52,038 nucleotides of DNA from NCBI GenBank assembly GCA_037141055.1, contig JBAXDH010000010.1, positions 1 to 52,038 of the forward strand, written 5' to 3'. This DNA comes from CAIVAT01 sp037141055 (lineage in GTDB: Bacteria > Bacteroidota > Bacteroidia > Bacteroidales > FEN-979). The notes below the pieces were generated by a model. It had not been told where the DNA came from. It saw only the letters and a program-made list of their open reading frames with translations, and did no database searches. Of this stretch, positions 33,124 through 41,417 are shown one piece after another. Numbering within the stretch: the first letter of the stretch is position 1; the number at the start of each line of letters is the position of its first letter. Made by a program: the position numbers and the translations under genes.

Positions 33124-35744
33124 TCGAAAATGATCTCACTGGTCGCATCATCGATGCTGTAAGTGCCGAATTTTTTCAGCAGGCTGTCGCCGAATTGCAG
33201 TGTCTGTACCTTTTTACTGACTATTGCCTTGATATCCCTGACGGTGTTTTTTCCGATCCTGATCTCTTTCAGGGTGAGAACAGCCTTGTCGGCAATGGTT
33301 CCTTCCCCGATGATTTTTGTTGGATCGCCGTCAAAGCTGGTTTTATCAATGACCCCGTCTTTCAGCAGTTTCATGGTAAGCACGGGTGAAATATAGATTT
33401 CCTTTTCCTTTGCATCAAAGCAAACATCAGTGGTGATTCCGTTGATATATCCTATAGCCTGCCGCAGGCCTTCCTTGGTTTTCTTGAACGGGACATTGTT
33501 CTCTTCAGGATTCACGACCATTTCAATTTTCGTGGCAGGAACGTTCTTGCTGATCTTTGTTTTTGGAACGAAATCATTTCTAAGGATCGAAAATTCGCTG
33601 CGCCTGTTCAGTTGATGGGCTGCTTCCTTGACATTGTTGCCCGGTAACAGATTTATAACAGAATCGTTTAATACAGTGCCGACCTTAAATGTATAACCTT
33701 CCCTTACCAGGTCTTTGTTCAGTGTCCGCGGAGCCCTTTCACCATAGCCTTTTGCCACGAGTCGGTCAGGGTCTATTCCCCTGGTAATGAGATAATCAAC
33801 AACACTCTGGGCACGTTTTTGCGACAGGATGTCATTCCGCTCATCGCTGTCGCGCGAATCGGTATGTGACGCGAGTTCGATCACGATGTTTTCATTGGCA
33901 TCGAGGGTTTCGATAAGTCCCTGCAAGGAATCACGGTACTGGGGTTTTAGATCCCATTTGGCAAGATCATAGAGGATGTCGGGAAGAACGACCGGCTTTC
34001 TCGGGATCGGCCTTAATACAAAATTGCGGACAATATCTTTGCTTCGCTCGATCCCGACTGTTGTTTCCCGCCCTTTTTCGTTGAAGTAATCCTTGCGGGT
34101 TACGAGCATTTCGTAGGTGGTGTTGGCAAGAATCTGCATCTTGTTGAAGGCATAATGGCCCTTGTCGTCCGAATTGTATTCGAAGATTCTTCCGTCGGTG
34201 CCCACGATTCTTACTTTGGCCCCGGGAATGGGCTGCAATGTTCTGTCGTCGGTAATGGTTCCTTCAAGTGTATAATATACCGGGGGAATCACGAACGAAT
34301 AAATATCGTCGCGACCTTTGCCACCCGGACGGTTGGAACTGAATAGCCCCTGTTCCAGCTCATCGCCGTTGAACACGATGCCAAAGTCATCGGCAGCTGA
34401 ATTGATGGGCGGTTTAATGTTGATTGGCTTGCTCCAGTGGTCGGTGGTCATTGCACCGCCAGCCTGGTAGGTGCTTGCCGTGGCTCCGGCAGCATTTTTG
34501 AGGCTGCTGCTGTCCGCGGGATTCTGCCAGCTCGCATTCGTCGCACCGTCAGCTCCGGCCAATGGCTTAGTGTCTGCAGTGGTTTTCCACTGGTAGGTAT
34601 TCGCTGTTCCTCCTTTTGAACGTGTGGAAACAAAGATGTCGAGCCCGCCCATGCCCGGAAGGCCGTTCGATGAATAATAGAGGATGCTGTCGTTGCGGAT
34701 AAACGGGAACAGCTCATCGCCGGCTGTATTGATAATGGGACCAAGGTTGACTTTTATATATTTCCCGCCTTTTTTATCCCTTTTGGCCATCCAGATATCC
34801 TTGCCTCCGAATCCTCCCGGCAGATCGGCTGAAAAGAAAATGGTTTCATCGGAAGAAACACTGGGGTGCCCCATGATGGTGGAGGAATCGCCCCCCATTT
34901 CAACTTTTTCAGGTTCCGACCAGGTTGTGGCTCCCTGCCTGCTTGCCTTCATGATGGCACAGCCGTTTTTACGTTTCGGATCGTTCCAGCAGCGGGTGAA
35001 ATAGAATGCGGAGAACTTTGCATTGAACTGACCTACGCCGTCATTTGCCTTGGAATTGATCATTCCTGCTTCATCGGCCAGAACCGGCTTGCTCCAGTCT
35101 CCTTTCCTGTCGATGCGGGAAAGGAGCAGATCTGAAAACCCAAGCCCGGTCCAGTTGTCGACATCCCTGCCTTTGGCTCCGTTACGGTCGGAGGTGAATA
35201 AAACTGAGATGTATTTTTTATCTGCATATGCTGCGGCGTAATCGTCCTCCTTCGAATTCAGCAGCTTCTCCCATTTTACGCTGTATTTTGTCGGATTCAG
35301 CAGCCATTCCTTTGCAGCGGTACACGATTCAATTCCGGCGGCGGCCCGTGGATCGGGAGGACCGAGTTCCTTATATGCCTTGTATTGGTTGATGGCTCCG
35401 TCGTAGTTGCCGTTGGCTTTCATGACATCGGCATACAAGAGCAGTATCTTTGGATTTTCTTTAACGTATTTTGGGTTGATAATTAATCTTTTATAGGATA
35501 TTTCCGCCTTTTTAGTGTTGTTCATCATCCGGTAACATTCGGCAATGCGGAAAGATATTCTGTCACGCTCCGTTTTGTTGTTTTTGGCCTTTGAATAGGC
35601 TTTCTGATATTTCTGCAATGCCAGTACGAACATTTGATCGGCATAAGCGTCGTCGGCTGCCCTGGAGAATTTGTTCTGGGCAAATGAACCCGGCGCGGCA
35701 GCCATGAAAAATAGTATCAGCAGGGAAAGAATGGGGTAACGCAT
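33120..35744 (-). CDS. PorE-like OmpA-family protein with aspartic-protease-like C-terminal domain
   Basis: This 874-residue exported protein has a signal peptide (1-22), TPR-like helices (about 27-150), a WD40/PD40-type propeller (about 165-485; SVSSDETIFFSADLPGG, NDSILYYSSNGLPGMGG) with a low-complexity insert at 376-436, a carboxypeptidase-regulatory-like domain (about 490-580), and an OmpA C-terminal peptidoglycan-binding domain (about 588-722; ELASHTDSRDSDERND). That order is known from the type IX protein PorE. Residues about 751-874 form an extra domain that reads like a retropepsin-type aspartic protease (INGITTDVCFDAK...IYISP, later LTLKEIRIGKNTV), but the catalytic DTG is DAK (777-779). 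There is no lipobox. It overlaps purM by 4 nt. Confidence 0.8.
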   Translation of the reverse strand: MRYPILSLLILFFMAAAPGSFAQNKFSRAADDAYADQMFVLALQKYQKAYSKAKNNKTERDRISFRIAECYRMMNNTKKAEISYKRLIINPKYVKENPKILLLYADVMKANGNYDGAINQYKAYKELGPPDPRAAAGIESCTAAKEWLLNPTKYSVKWEKLLNSKEDDYAAAYADKKYISVLFTSDRNGAKGRDVDNWTGLGFSDLLLSRIDRKGDWSKPVLADEAGMINSKANDGVGQFNAKFSAFYFTRCWNDPKRKNGCAIMKASRQGATTWSEPEKVEMGGDSSTIMGHPSVSSDETIFFSADLPGGFGGKDIWMAKRDKKGGKYIKVNLGPIINTAGDELFPFIRNDSILYYSSNGLPGMGGLDIFVSTRSKGGTANTYQWKTTADTKPLAGADGATNASWQNPADSSSLKNAAGATASTYQAGGAMTTDHWSKPINIKPPINSAADDFGIVFNGDELEQGLFSSNRPGGKGRDDIYSFVIPPVYYTLEGTITDDRTLQPIPGAKVRIVGTDGRIFEYNSDDKGHYAFNKMQILANTTYEMLVTRKDYFNEKGRETTVGIERSKDIVRNFVLRPIPRKPVVLPDILYDLAKWDLKPQYRDSLQGLIETLDANENIVIELASHTDSRDSDERNDILSQKRAQSVVDYLITRGIDPDRLVAKGYGERAPRTLNKDLVREGYTFKVGTVLNDSVINLLPGNNVKEAAHQLNRRSEFSILRNDFVPKTKISKNVPATKIEMVVNPEENNVPFKKTKEGLRQAIGYINGITTDVCFDAKEKEIYISPVLTMKLLKDGVIDKTSFDGDPTKIIGEGTIADKAVLTLKEIRIGKNTVRDIKAIVSKKVQTLQFGDSLLKKFGTYSIDDATSEIIFE

Positions 35745-35776
35745 GTCAACGCAATTTGGATCGCCTAATAAACGTA

Positions 35777-35784
35777 CAAATATA
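35777..35784 (-). promoter_or_regulatory. -7 box TATATTTG for the PorE-like - purM operon
   Basis: An exact TAnnTTTG match on the minus strand, 32 nt upstream of the ATG at 35744. Confidence 0.5.
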
Positions 35785-35807
35785 GATAAAAGTCTGATGA
35801 AGGACTA

Positions 35808-35844
35808 AAAAAAATGGCTATCCCCGTTGCAGGGACAGCCATTT
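35808..35844 (-). terminator. Intrinsic terminator after secDF
   Basis: The stem AAATGGCT.TCCC pairs with GGGA.AGCCATTT, with one mismatch or bulge, and is followed on the minus strand by a run of eight T. It separates secDF from the promoter of the PorE-like gene. Confidence 0.88.
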
Positions 35845-35865
35845 CCGTGATGAAAGATTGAATGG

Positions 35866-38800
35866 TTATTTCCCTTTCGTTTTTGCTGCAGCCAGTTCTT
35901 TCTTCTCTTTGCGGCGTTGCTGCCACATCAGGATATCGTAGGCAACAGGGGTGGCATTAAATACGGATGAGTATGTTCCGATAACAACCCCTGTGATCAG
36001 TGCGAACGTGAACCCTCGGAGTACTTCACCGCCAAAGATGAAGATGATGATCAAAACGATAAGGGTTACGCCGGATGTATTGATCGTACGGCCAAGGGTG
36101 CTGTTGATGGCTGCATTGATGTTCAGGCCGAGCTCGCGTTTGGGGTAGAGTGCCCTGTATTCCCTGATCCTGTCGAAGATGATAACCGTATCCATGATTG
36201 AATACCCGATGATAGTGAGAAGAGCAGCAATGAACGACTGGTCAACTTCCATGCCGAATGGTAAAATCCCATAGAACAGGGAGAACACGCCGATAATGAT
36301 GAGTGAGTCATGGAAAAGAGCAGTGACACCTCCGATTCCAAACTGCCAGTTCTTGAAACGCAGGGCTATATAGATGAAGATGATCACCAGTGAGAACAAA
36401 ACAGCCATCACCGCTTTCCAGATAAGTGAGTAGGAAATGGTCGGGTCAACACGCTGGGAACTTAACTCGCCAACAATTTTTCCGGGAATATTTGCCTTAA
36501 AATCGTTATAGGTAAGCGGCGCCTTGTAGAATGATTTTACACCTTCGAACAGTTTGCTGCTGACGACTGAGTCTGACTGCTGTCCGCGCTCATTGATCAT
36601 ATATTTGGTGGTGATCTTGACCTGGTTTTTCGGTCCGAAGGTTTTTACTTCGGGCGATTCGCCAAACATTTTACGAAGCGATTCGCGGACATCATTGGTC
36701 GAAACATTCTGATCAAAACGTACGATATAGCTGCGCCCTCCCGTAAAATCCAGGCCCGGATCGAGACCGCGCACAAACAGGCTGATCATGCCGGGGAGGA
36801 TGATAACAAGCGAAAGGACATACATTTTTTTCCTTAACCCGATAAAATCAATCTTCGTGTTCTGGAAGAGATTCATGGTATACCGGTTGCCGGTGGTGAT
36901 GGTCATGTTCCTGTCGAGCATCCATTCAAACACCAGGCGGGCGATGAAAATGGAGGAGAACAATGAAAGAAGCAAACCGATGACAAGTGTTGTGGCAAAT
37001 CCCTGGACAGGACCGGAACCAAAAATGTAAAGAACAATACCGGTTAAAATAGTAGTGACGTGACCGTCGATGATGGCGGACAACGCATGGTGGAAACCGT
37101 CTTTAACGACAAGCCGCATTCCCTTGCCCGCCCTGATTTCCTCCCGCATTCGCTCGTAGATGATAACGTTCGAGTCGACTGCCATGGCGAGGGTCAGCAC
37201 GATACCGGCGATACCGGGCAGTGTGAGAACGGCTCCGATGGAGGCCAGAACGCCGAAGAGGAAGAATACGTTTGCAAAAAGTGCGATGTCAGCCACGTGG
37301 CCGGCACCGTTATAATACAGCGACATATACAGAAGAACGCCGATGAATGCGATGATGAAAGAAAGTAAACCGGCATTGATGGACTCCTGTCCGAGTGACG
37401 GTCCGACTACTTCTTCTGCAACAATCCTGGCAGGAGCCGGAAGTTTACCGGCCTTGAGGATGTTGGCAAGGTCAAGAGCTTCTTCAACCGTCATCTCACC
37501 GCCGGTGATGGATGACATCCCGTTGGGAATTTCACCGTTCACATTGGGGTAGCTGTAAATGTAGCCGTCGAGCACGATGGCGATCTGTTTTCCGACATTG
37601 TCGCCGGTCAGTCTTTTCCAGATACGGGCGCCTTCGCTGTTCATTGACATGGAGACTTCAACGCGGCCGTTCTGGTCGTAATCCTGGCGTGCCGCAACGA
37701 TTACGTCGCCGCCGAGCGCCGGGGAGCCGTCACGTGAGGTTACTTTCAGTGCCACGAGTTCAAGAACGTCTTTAGCCTCCGAACGCGGTTTGACCGTCCA
37801 TGCGAGTTTCATGTCGCGCGGAAACATGCTCTTTGTCAAACGGAGCATCTGGTTCACGCGTGCGGTATCCTTGATAAAGGCGCGACCTACCATGGCCGTT
37901 TGCCCGGCAACGTACTGGCCTTCTTTATTCTGGTAAATTGCAGGGTTCAGGTATGCAAACAATGGGTTTTTCTTGGCATAGTCTTCGAATGACTGTTTTT
38001 GCTTGTTTGCCGCAGATGCTTTGGAAGTGTCTTTGTCAAGTTGTTTCAGCAGTGCATTGCCCTTGGATGTATCGGCTTTGGTCGAATCGCTTTTTTTCAG
38101 GGTTGATTTTTTCGCGGCAACGGATTGCTTGGATGCGATGGCTTTTGTTGCAGCGGCCGTATCCGATTTGAGGGTGCTGTCAACTCTGGTGGAATCAGGA
38201 CTTGCTGAAAGGATTGATGTTAATTTTGTGTTGGCCTCGGCAAAGAAGGGCTGGATGTCGGGAAACTGGTAGGTTTCCCAGAATTCGAGCTGGGCCGTTC
38301 CCTGCAGGAGTTTACGCACACGTTCGGGATCTTTGATGCCCGGAAGTTCGATAAGTATCCGGCCGGCGGTCTGAAGTCTCTGGATGTTCGGCTGAACAAC
38401 GCCAAACCGGTCGATACGCGTGGTGAGAATATTATAGGTCCGGTCAATGGCTGCGTTGCTTTCTTCCCGGATAACCTTGATGACCTCATCATTCGTCGAA
38501 GAATAGTTGATTTTATCCTTAAGTTCCACCGTGGTGAAAATAGCGGCAAGTTTGGCGTTCGGATCAGTTTCCTTGAATGATTCGGCAAACAGGTCAACAA
38601 AGTCGCGTGTACTCGTCTTTTCCTTGTCGATGGCTTTGGCAAGAGACTTTAAAAAGGTAGGGTCCTGGTTGTTGCCTGACAATGCACGGATCACATCTGG
38701 CACCGATACGGCCATCGTAACGTTCATGCCTCCCTTGAGGTCAAGGCCGAGGTTTATTTCGCGCTCACGAACATCCTTCAGGGTGTATTTCTTTAAAAGG

Positions 38801-39057
38801 ATATTAAATACGTCTACAGAAGCCATCGAGTCGTTGAAATACTCCAGACGCGATTTGGATATTGAATCGTAGCAATATTCTTCCTTCAGGGGATTACCTT
38901 TTGCCATTTGCTTGGCCATCGTTTTCACCTGGGCTGAATTTGCATATTCATCGGACTTGCCGGAGTAATAGTAACTGATGACAGTGAACGATAACTGGAA
39001 CAAACAGACCAATATGAAGGTGATCGCAAAAAATTTAACAACGCCTTTGTGCTGCAT
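35866..39057 (-). CDS. secDF: Fused protein translocase subunit SecDF
   Basis: SecD and SecF use the proton gradient to drive the late steps of Sec export. Here both are one 1063-residue protein, as usual in Bacteroidota. The SecD half has an N-terminal helix, the D1 motif GLDLKGGMNV (104-113), a periplasmic P1 domain and five more helices. The SecF half starts near residue 740 and carries GLDFTGGRSYIVRFD and a second RND-type set of helices. A Lys/Ser/Thr/Ala-rich stretch (about 285-358) interrupts the P1 region. It has its own canonical promoter and a terminator, so it is monocistronic. Confidence 0.97.
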   Translation of the reverse strand: MQHKGVVKFFAITFILVCLFQLSFTVISYYYSGKSDEYANSAQVKTMAKQMAKGNPLKEEYCYDSISKSRLEYFNDSMASVDVFNILLKKYTLKDVREREINLGLDLKGGMNVTMAVSVPDVIRALSGNNQDPTFLKSLAKAIDKEKTSTRDFVDLFAESFKETDPNAKLAAIFTTVELKDKINYSSTNDEVIKVIREESNAAIDRTYNILTTRIDRFGVVQPNIQRLQTAGRILIELPGIKDPERVRKLLQGTAQLEFWETYQFPDIQPFFAEANTKLTSILSASPDSTRVDSTLKSDTAAATKAIASKQSVAAKKSTLKKSDSTKADTSKGNALLKQLDKDTSKASAANKQKQSFEDYAKKNPLFAYLNPAIYQNKEGQYVAGQTAMVGRAFIKDTARVNQMLRLTKSMFPRDMKLAWTVKPRSEAKDVLELVALKVTSRDGSPALGGDVIVAARQDYDQNGRVEVSMSMNSEGARIWKRLTGDNVGKQIAIVLDGYIYSYPNVNGEIPNGMSSITGGEMTVEEALDLANILKAGKLPAPARIVAEEVVGPSLGQESINAGLLSFIIAFIGVLLYMSLYYNGAGHVADIALFANVFFLFGVLASIGAVLTLPGIAGIVLTLAMAVDSNVIIYERMREEIRAGKGMRLVVKDGFHHALSAIIDGHVTTILTGIVLYIFGSGPVQGFATTLVIGLLLSLFSSIFIARLVFEWMLDRNMTITTGNRYTMNLFQNTKIDFIGLRKKMYVLSLVIILPGMISLFVRGLDPGLDFTGGRSYIVRFDQNVSTNDVRESLRKMFGESPEVKTFGPKNQVKITTKYMINERGQQSDSVVSSKLFEGVKSFYKAPLTYNDFKANIPGKIVGELSSQRVDPTISYSLIWKAVMAVLFSLVIIFIYIALRFKNWQFGIGGVTALFHDSLIIIGVFSLFYGILPFGMEVDQSFIAALLTIIGYSIMDTVIIFDRIREYRALYPKRELGLNINAAINSTLGRTINTSGVTLIVLIIIFIFGGEVLRGFTFALITGVVIGTYSSVFNATPVAYDILMWQQRRKEKKELAAAKTKGK

Positions 39058-39109
39058 GAGTTTAAAATTTAAAATGGATTGTATTTCTTAAGCCTTTTTT
39101 TTGAGGGTG

Positions 39110-39140
39110 CAAAATTATAAAATTACTTGGAAATAACCAA
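39110..39140 (-). promoter_or_regulatory. secDF promoter TTG-N20-TAATTTTG
   Basis: On the minus strand TTG (39138-39140) and TAATTTTG (39110-39117) are 20 nt apart, the canonical arrangement. The leader to the ATG at 39057 is about 45 nt. Confidence 0.75.
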
Positions 39141-39193
39141 TAGAATTATAAATCAACTAATAATTAAGGTCAATTAGCTCTGTTTACTGCGGA

Positions 39194-39739
39194 TCAGTTG
39201 TGTTTTCGAATTTCAGAATCAAGCAGTTTCAGCATTTTTCGTCCTCTGCTTTTGAATCCTGGAGTTTCCTCGTTCATTCGCCACTCAATCGAATCCGCCA
39301 GTTCCTTTTTAAGATCGGGTTCAGCCTGCGATATCCTGTACAGCACTTCCATACAGTGTACTTTCGTTGCCACTGCTTCAGCGGGCGACAGCAGCCAGTC
39401 AAAACTGATTTTGATTAACATGCCAAGGCAGTCGCCCGAGCGGAGGGGAGACCTGGCGAGAATATGCATGGAATGTCTTTTCAGGCCGTCGTGCACGAAG
39501 GATGGCAGCAATTTCACAATCTCATCGAGGTATGGTTCGATAAACTCCGGATGTTTTTCGGAAACCGTATCAATCACCCAGGCTGCCCGGCGGCTCGCCG
39601 GTTCAGTGTTCTGTGAAAATATACGGAAAAGTTCCTCGAATAATTCGGGTTTCCGGATGACAATGTCTGCAACCAGGTCGGTGGTCTGCCGGGATGTTTC
39701 CGACAGCAGGAGTTCATCCAGGGTGTCATTGCTGCTCAT
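39194..39739 (-). CDS. HEAT-repeat-like protein, function unknown
   Basis: A 181-residue, wholly helical and soluble-looking protein. Its paired amphipathic helices (RKPELFEELFRIF, PASRRAAWVIDTVSEKHPEFI, DGLKRHSMHILARSPL) recall HEAT/ARM repeats, which bind other proteins. No catalytic motif is seen. A -7 box (39760-39767) directly upstream of its ATG supports that it is a real gene. It stands alone between secDF and the divergently transcribed decarboxylase gene. The opposite strand has a long open frame that I regard as a shadow. Confidence 0.7.
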   Translation of the reverse strand: MSSNDTLDELLLSETSRQTTDLVADIVIRKPELFEELFRIFSQNTEPASRRAAWVIDTVSEKHPEFIEPYLDEIVKLLPSFVHDGLKRHSMHILARSPLRSGDCLGMLIKISFDWLLSPAEAVATKVHCMEVLYRISQAEPDLKKELADSIEWRMNEETPGFKSRGRKMLKLLDSEIRKHN

Positions 39740-39759
39740 GGCCGGCTGTTTTTTCGGAA

Positions 39760-39767
39760 CAAAAATA
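39760..39767 (-). promoter_or_regulatory. -7 box TATTTTTG for the HEAT-like gene
   Basis: An exact TAnnTTTG match on the minus strand, 20 nt upstream of the ATG at 39739. Confidence 0.5.
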
Positions 39768-39823
39768 CAAACACTTTGCAGAACTGTGCTGCTGAAATGA
39801 TTTAATAATGCGTCCGCCTCGAA

Positions 39824-39861
39824 ATCCCAGGGGGAATTTCATAATATTTCTCACCTGGGAT
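39824..39861. promoter_or_regulatory. Inverted repeat upstream of the arginine decarboxylase promoter
   Basis: A perfect 8-bp inverted repeat (ATCCCAGG / CCTGGGAT) spans a 22-nt loop and ends 22 nt before the -7 box at 39884. It covers the expected -33 position, which makes it a candidate operator. A role is not shown. Confidence 0.35.
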
Positions 39862-39883
39862 GTCATATTTTCATTTAATGAAT

Positions 39884-39891
39884 TAAATTTG
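39884..39891 (+). promoter_or_regulatory. -7 box TAAATTTG for the arginine decarboxylase gene
   Basis: An exact TAnnTTTG match. It leaves a leader of about 75 nt before the ATG at 39970, longer than for most genes here. Confidence 0.5.
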
Positions 39892-39969
39892 CACTTTTAT
39901 TTTTAATCCGGGTGATTTGCATTGATGTATTTTTAGTAATCCGTGTAACTTACATTTAAATAATATGGT

Positions 39970-41364
39970 ATGAAAAATAAATATATCGACCTCATTGAAC
40001 AGACCTTCGACTTCCCTCAATCCGAGTTTGAAGTTGTTGATAATGAGCTTTCCTTTCATAAAGTTCCGCTGATGGACATCATCAAGCAATATGGAACACC
40101 CCTGAAGATAAGTTATTTGCCGAAGATAAGTTCGCAGATTCAGCGCGCAAAAAGGTTGTTCAATGTTGCCATGGCCAAGGTAGATTACCAGGGCGATTAC
40201 CACTACTGTTACTGTACTAAAAGTTCGCATTTCAGTTTTGTCCTGGAGGAGGTGCTTAAGAATGAGGTTCATCTTGAAACGTCATCGGCTTTTGACATCA
40301 ACATCATCGAAGATCTGGCGGAGCGCGGACTGTTCAATAAGGATCGTTATATCATTTGCAACGGGTTCAAGCGCCCGATGTATATTGAAAATATCGTGCA
40401 CCTGGTAAACAACGGGTTTACCAATGTCATCCCTGTTCTTGACAACATTTTCGAACTGGAGAAAATCGAGGCGGAAATATTGCACAAGGTCAAACTTGGT
40501 ATCCGTATTGCATCTGAAGAAGAGCCCAAATTCGACTTTTACACATCGCGCCTTGGTATCCGATACAATGATATCGTGCCGTATTTTCTTGAAAAAATCA
40601 AAGATAATCCCAAGTTCGAATTGAAGATGCTGCACTTCTTTATCAATACCGGGATCAAGGATAAGGCATACTATTGGAATGAGTTGACCAAGAGCGTCCA
40701 GGTGTATTGTGATCTGAAAAAGTTATGCCCTGAATTGACTGCATTGAACATCGGGGGAGGCCTGCCAATCAAGAACTCACTTGATTTTGTGTATGATTAT
40801 GAATACATGGCAGAGGAGATCATTGCACAGATCCAGAATATATGTGAGCGTAATGAAGTGCCTGAACCGGATATATTTACTGAGTTCGGATCGTTCACTG
40901 TCGGAGAAAGCGGGGCAGTCCTTTATTCAATTATTGACCAGAAACGGCAAAATGACCGCGAAATCTGGAACATGATCGACAGTTCGTTCATGAATACACT
41001 GCCAGACACCTGGGCTATCAACCAGAAATTCATTTTACTGGCGATCAACAACTGGGATGTCGAGTACGAAAGGGTGTTCCTTGGTGGCCTTACTTGCGAC
41101 AGTGAAGACTTTTACAATGCGGAGGAGCACAGTAACGCGGTGTACCTGCCGAAGTTCAATCAAAGTGAAGCGCAGTACATTGGTATGTTTCACACAGGGG
41201 CCTACCAGGAAGCAATTGGCGGATACGGAGGTATTCAGCATTGCCTGATTCCCGCCCCCAAGCATGTTTTGATCGATATTGACGAAGAAACAGAGGAAAT
41301 CACTACCAAACTGTGGTCCAAGGAGCAGAGTTTCAAATCCATGCTGAAAATCCTCGGATACTAA
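39970..41364 (+). CDS. speA: PLP-dependent arginine decarboxylase-like enzyme (fold type III)
   Basis: Arginine decarboxylase makes agmatine, the entry to polyamine synthesis. This 464-residue protein shows the alanine-racemase/ornithine decarboxylase barrel: YCYCTKSSHFSF with the PLP lysine K84, the phosphate-binding Gly loop ALNIGGGLPIK, EFGSFTVGESGAV, and the catalytic-cysteine motif GGLTCDSEDFY. The size is that of the short Bacteroidota form rather than the about 650-residue enterobacterial SpeA, so meso-diaminopimelate or carboxynorspermidine activity is a less likely alternative. A deoxyhypusine synthase-like gene follows. Confidence 0.8.
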   Translation: MKNKYIDLIEQTFDFPQSEFEVVDNELSFHKVPLMDIIKQYGTPLKISYLPKISSQIQRAKRLFNVAMAKVDYQGDYHYCYCTKSSHFSFVLEEVLKNEVHLETSSAFDINIIEDLAERGLFNKDRYIICNGFKRPMYIENIVHLVNNGFTNVIPVLDNIFELEKIEAEILHKVKLGIRIASEEEPKFDFYTSRLGIRYNDIVPYFLEKIKDNPKFELKMLHFFINTGIKDKAYYWNELTKSVQVYCDLKKLCPELTALNIGGGLPIKNSLDFVYDYEYMAEEIIAQIQNICERNEVPEPDIFTEFGSFTVGESGAVLYSIIDQKRQNDREIWNMIDSSFMNTLPDTWAINQKFILLAINNWDVEYERVFLGGLTCDSEDFYNAEEHSNAVYLPKFNQSEAQYIGMFHTGAYQEAIGGYGGIQHCLIPAPKHVLIDIDEETEEITTKLWSKEQSFKSMLKILGY

Positions 41365-41394
41365 AGTAATTTTTCGTATCCGGTCACGAATTCG

Positions 41395-41402
41395 TATTTT
41401 TG
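41395..41402 (+). promoter_or_regulatory. -7 box TATTTTTG for the deoxyhypusine synthase-like gene
   Basis: An exact TAnnTTTG match that overlaps an in-frame TTG at 41400 and so argues for the ATG at 41418 as the start, with a leader of about 10 nt. Confidence 0.5.
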
Positions 41403-41417
41403 AAAAAAATTAGCACG

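Noticed and set aside
39198..39800. A 200-codon open frame on the plus strand opposite the HEAT-like gene
   Set aside because: Its translation is rich in Ser, Arg and Cys without domain features, whereas the minus frame is a regular helical protein with a promoter box before it. I take the plus frame as a shadow.
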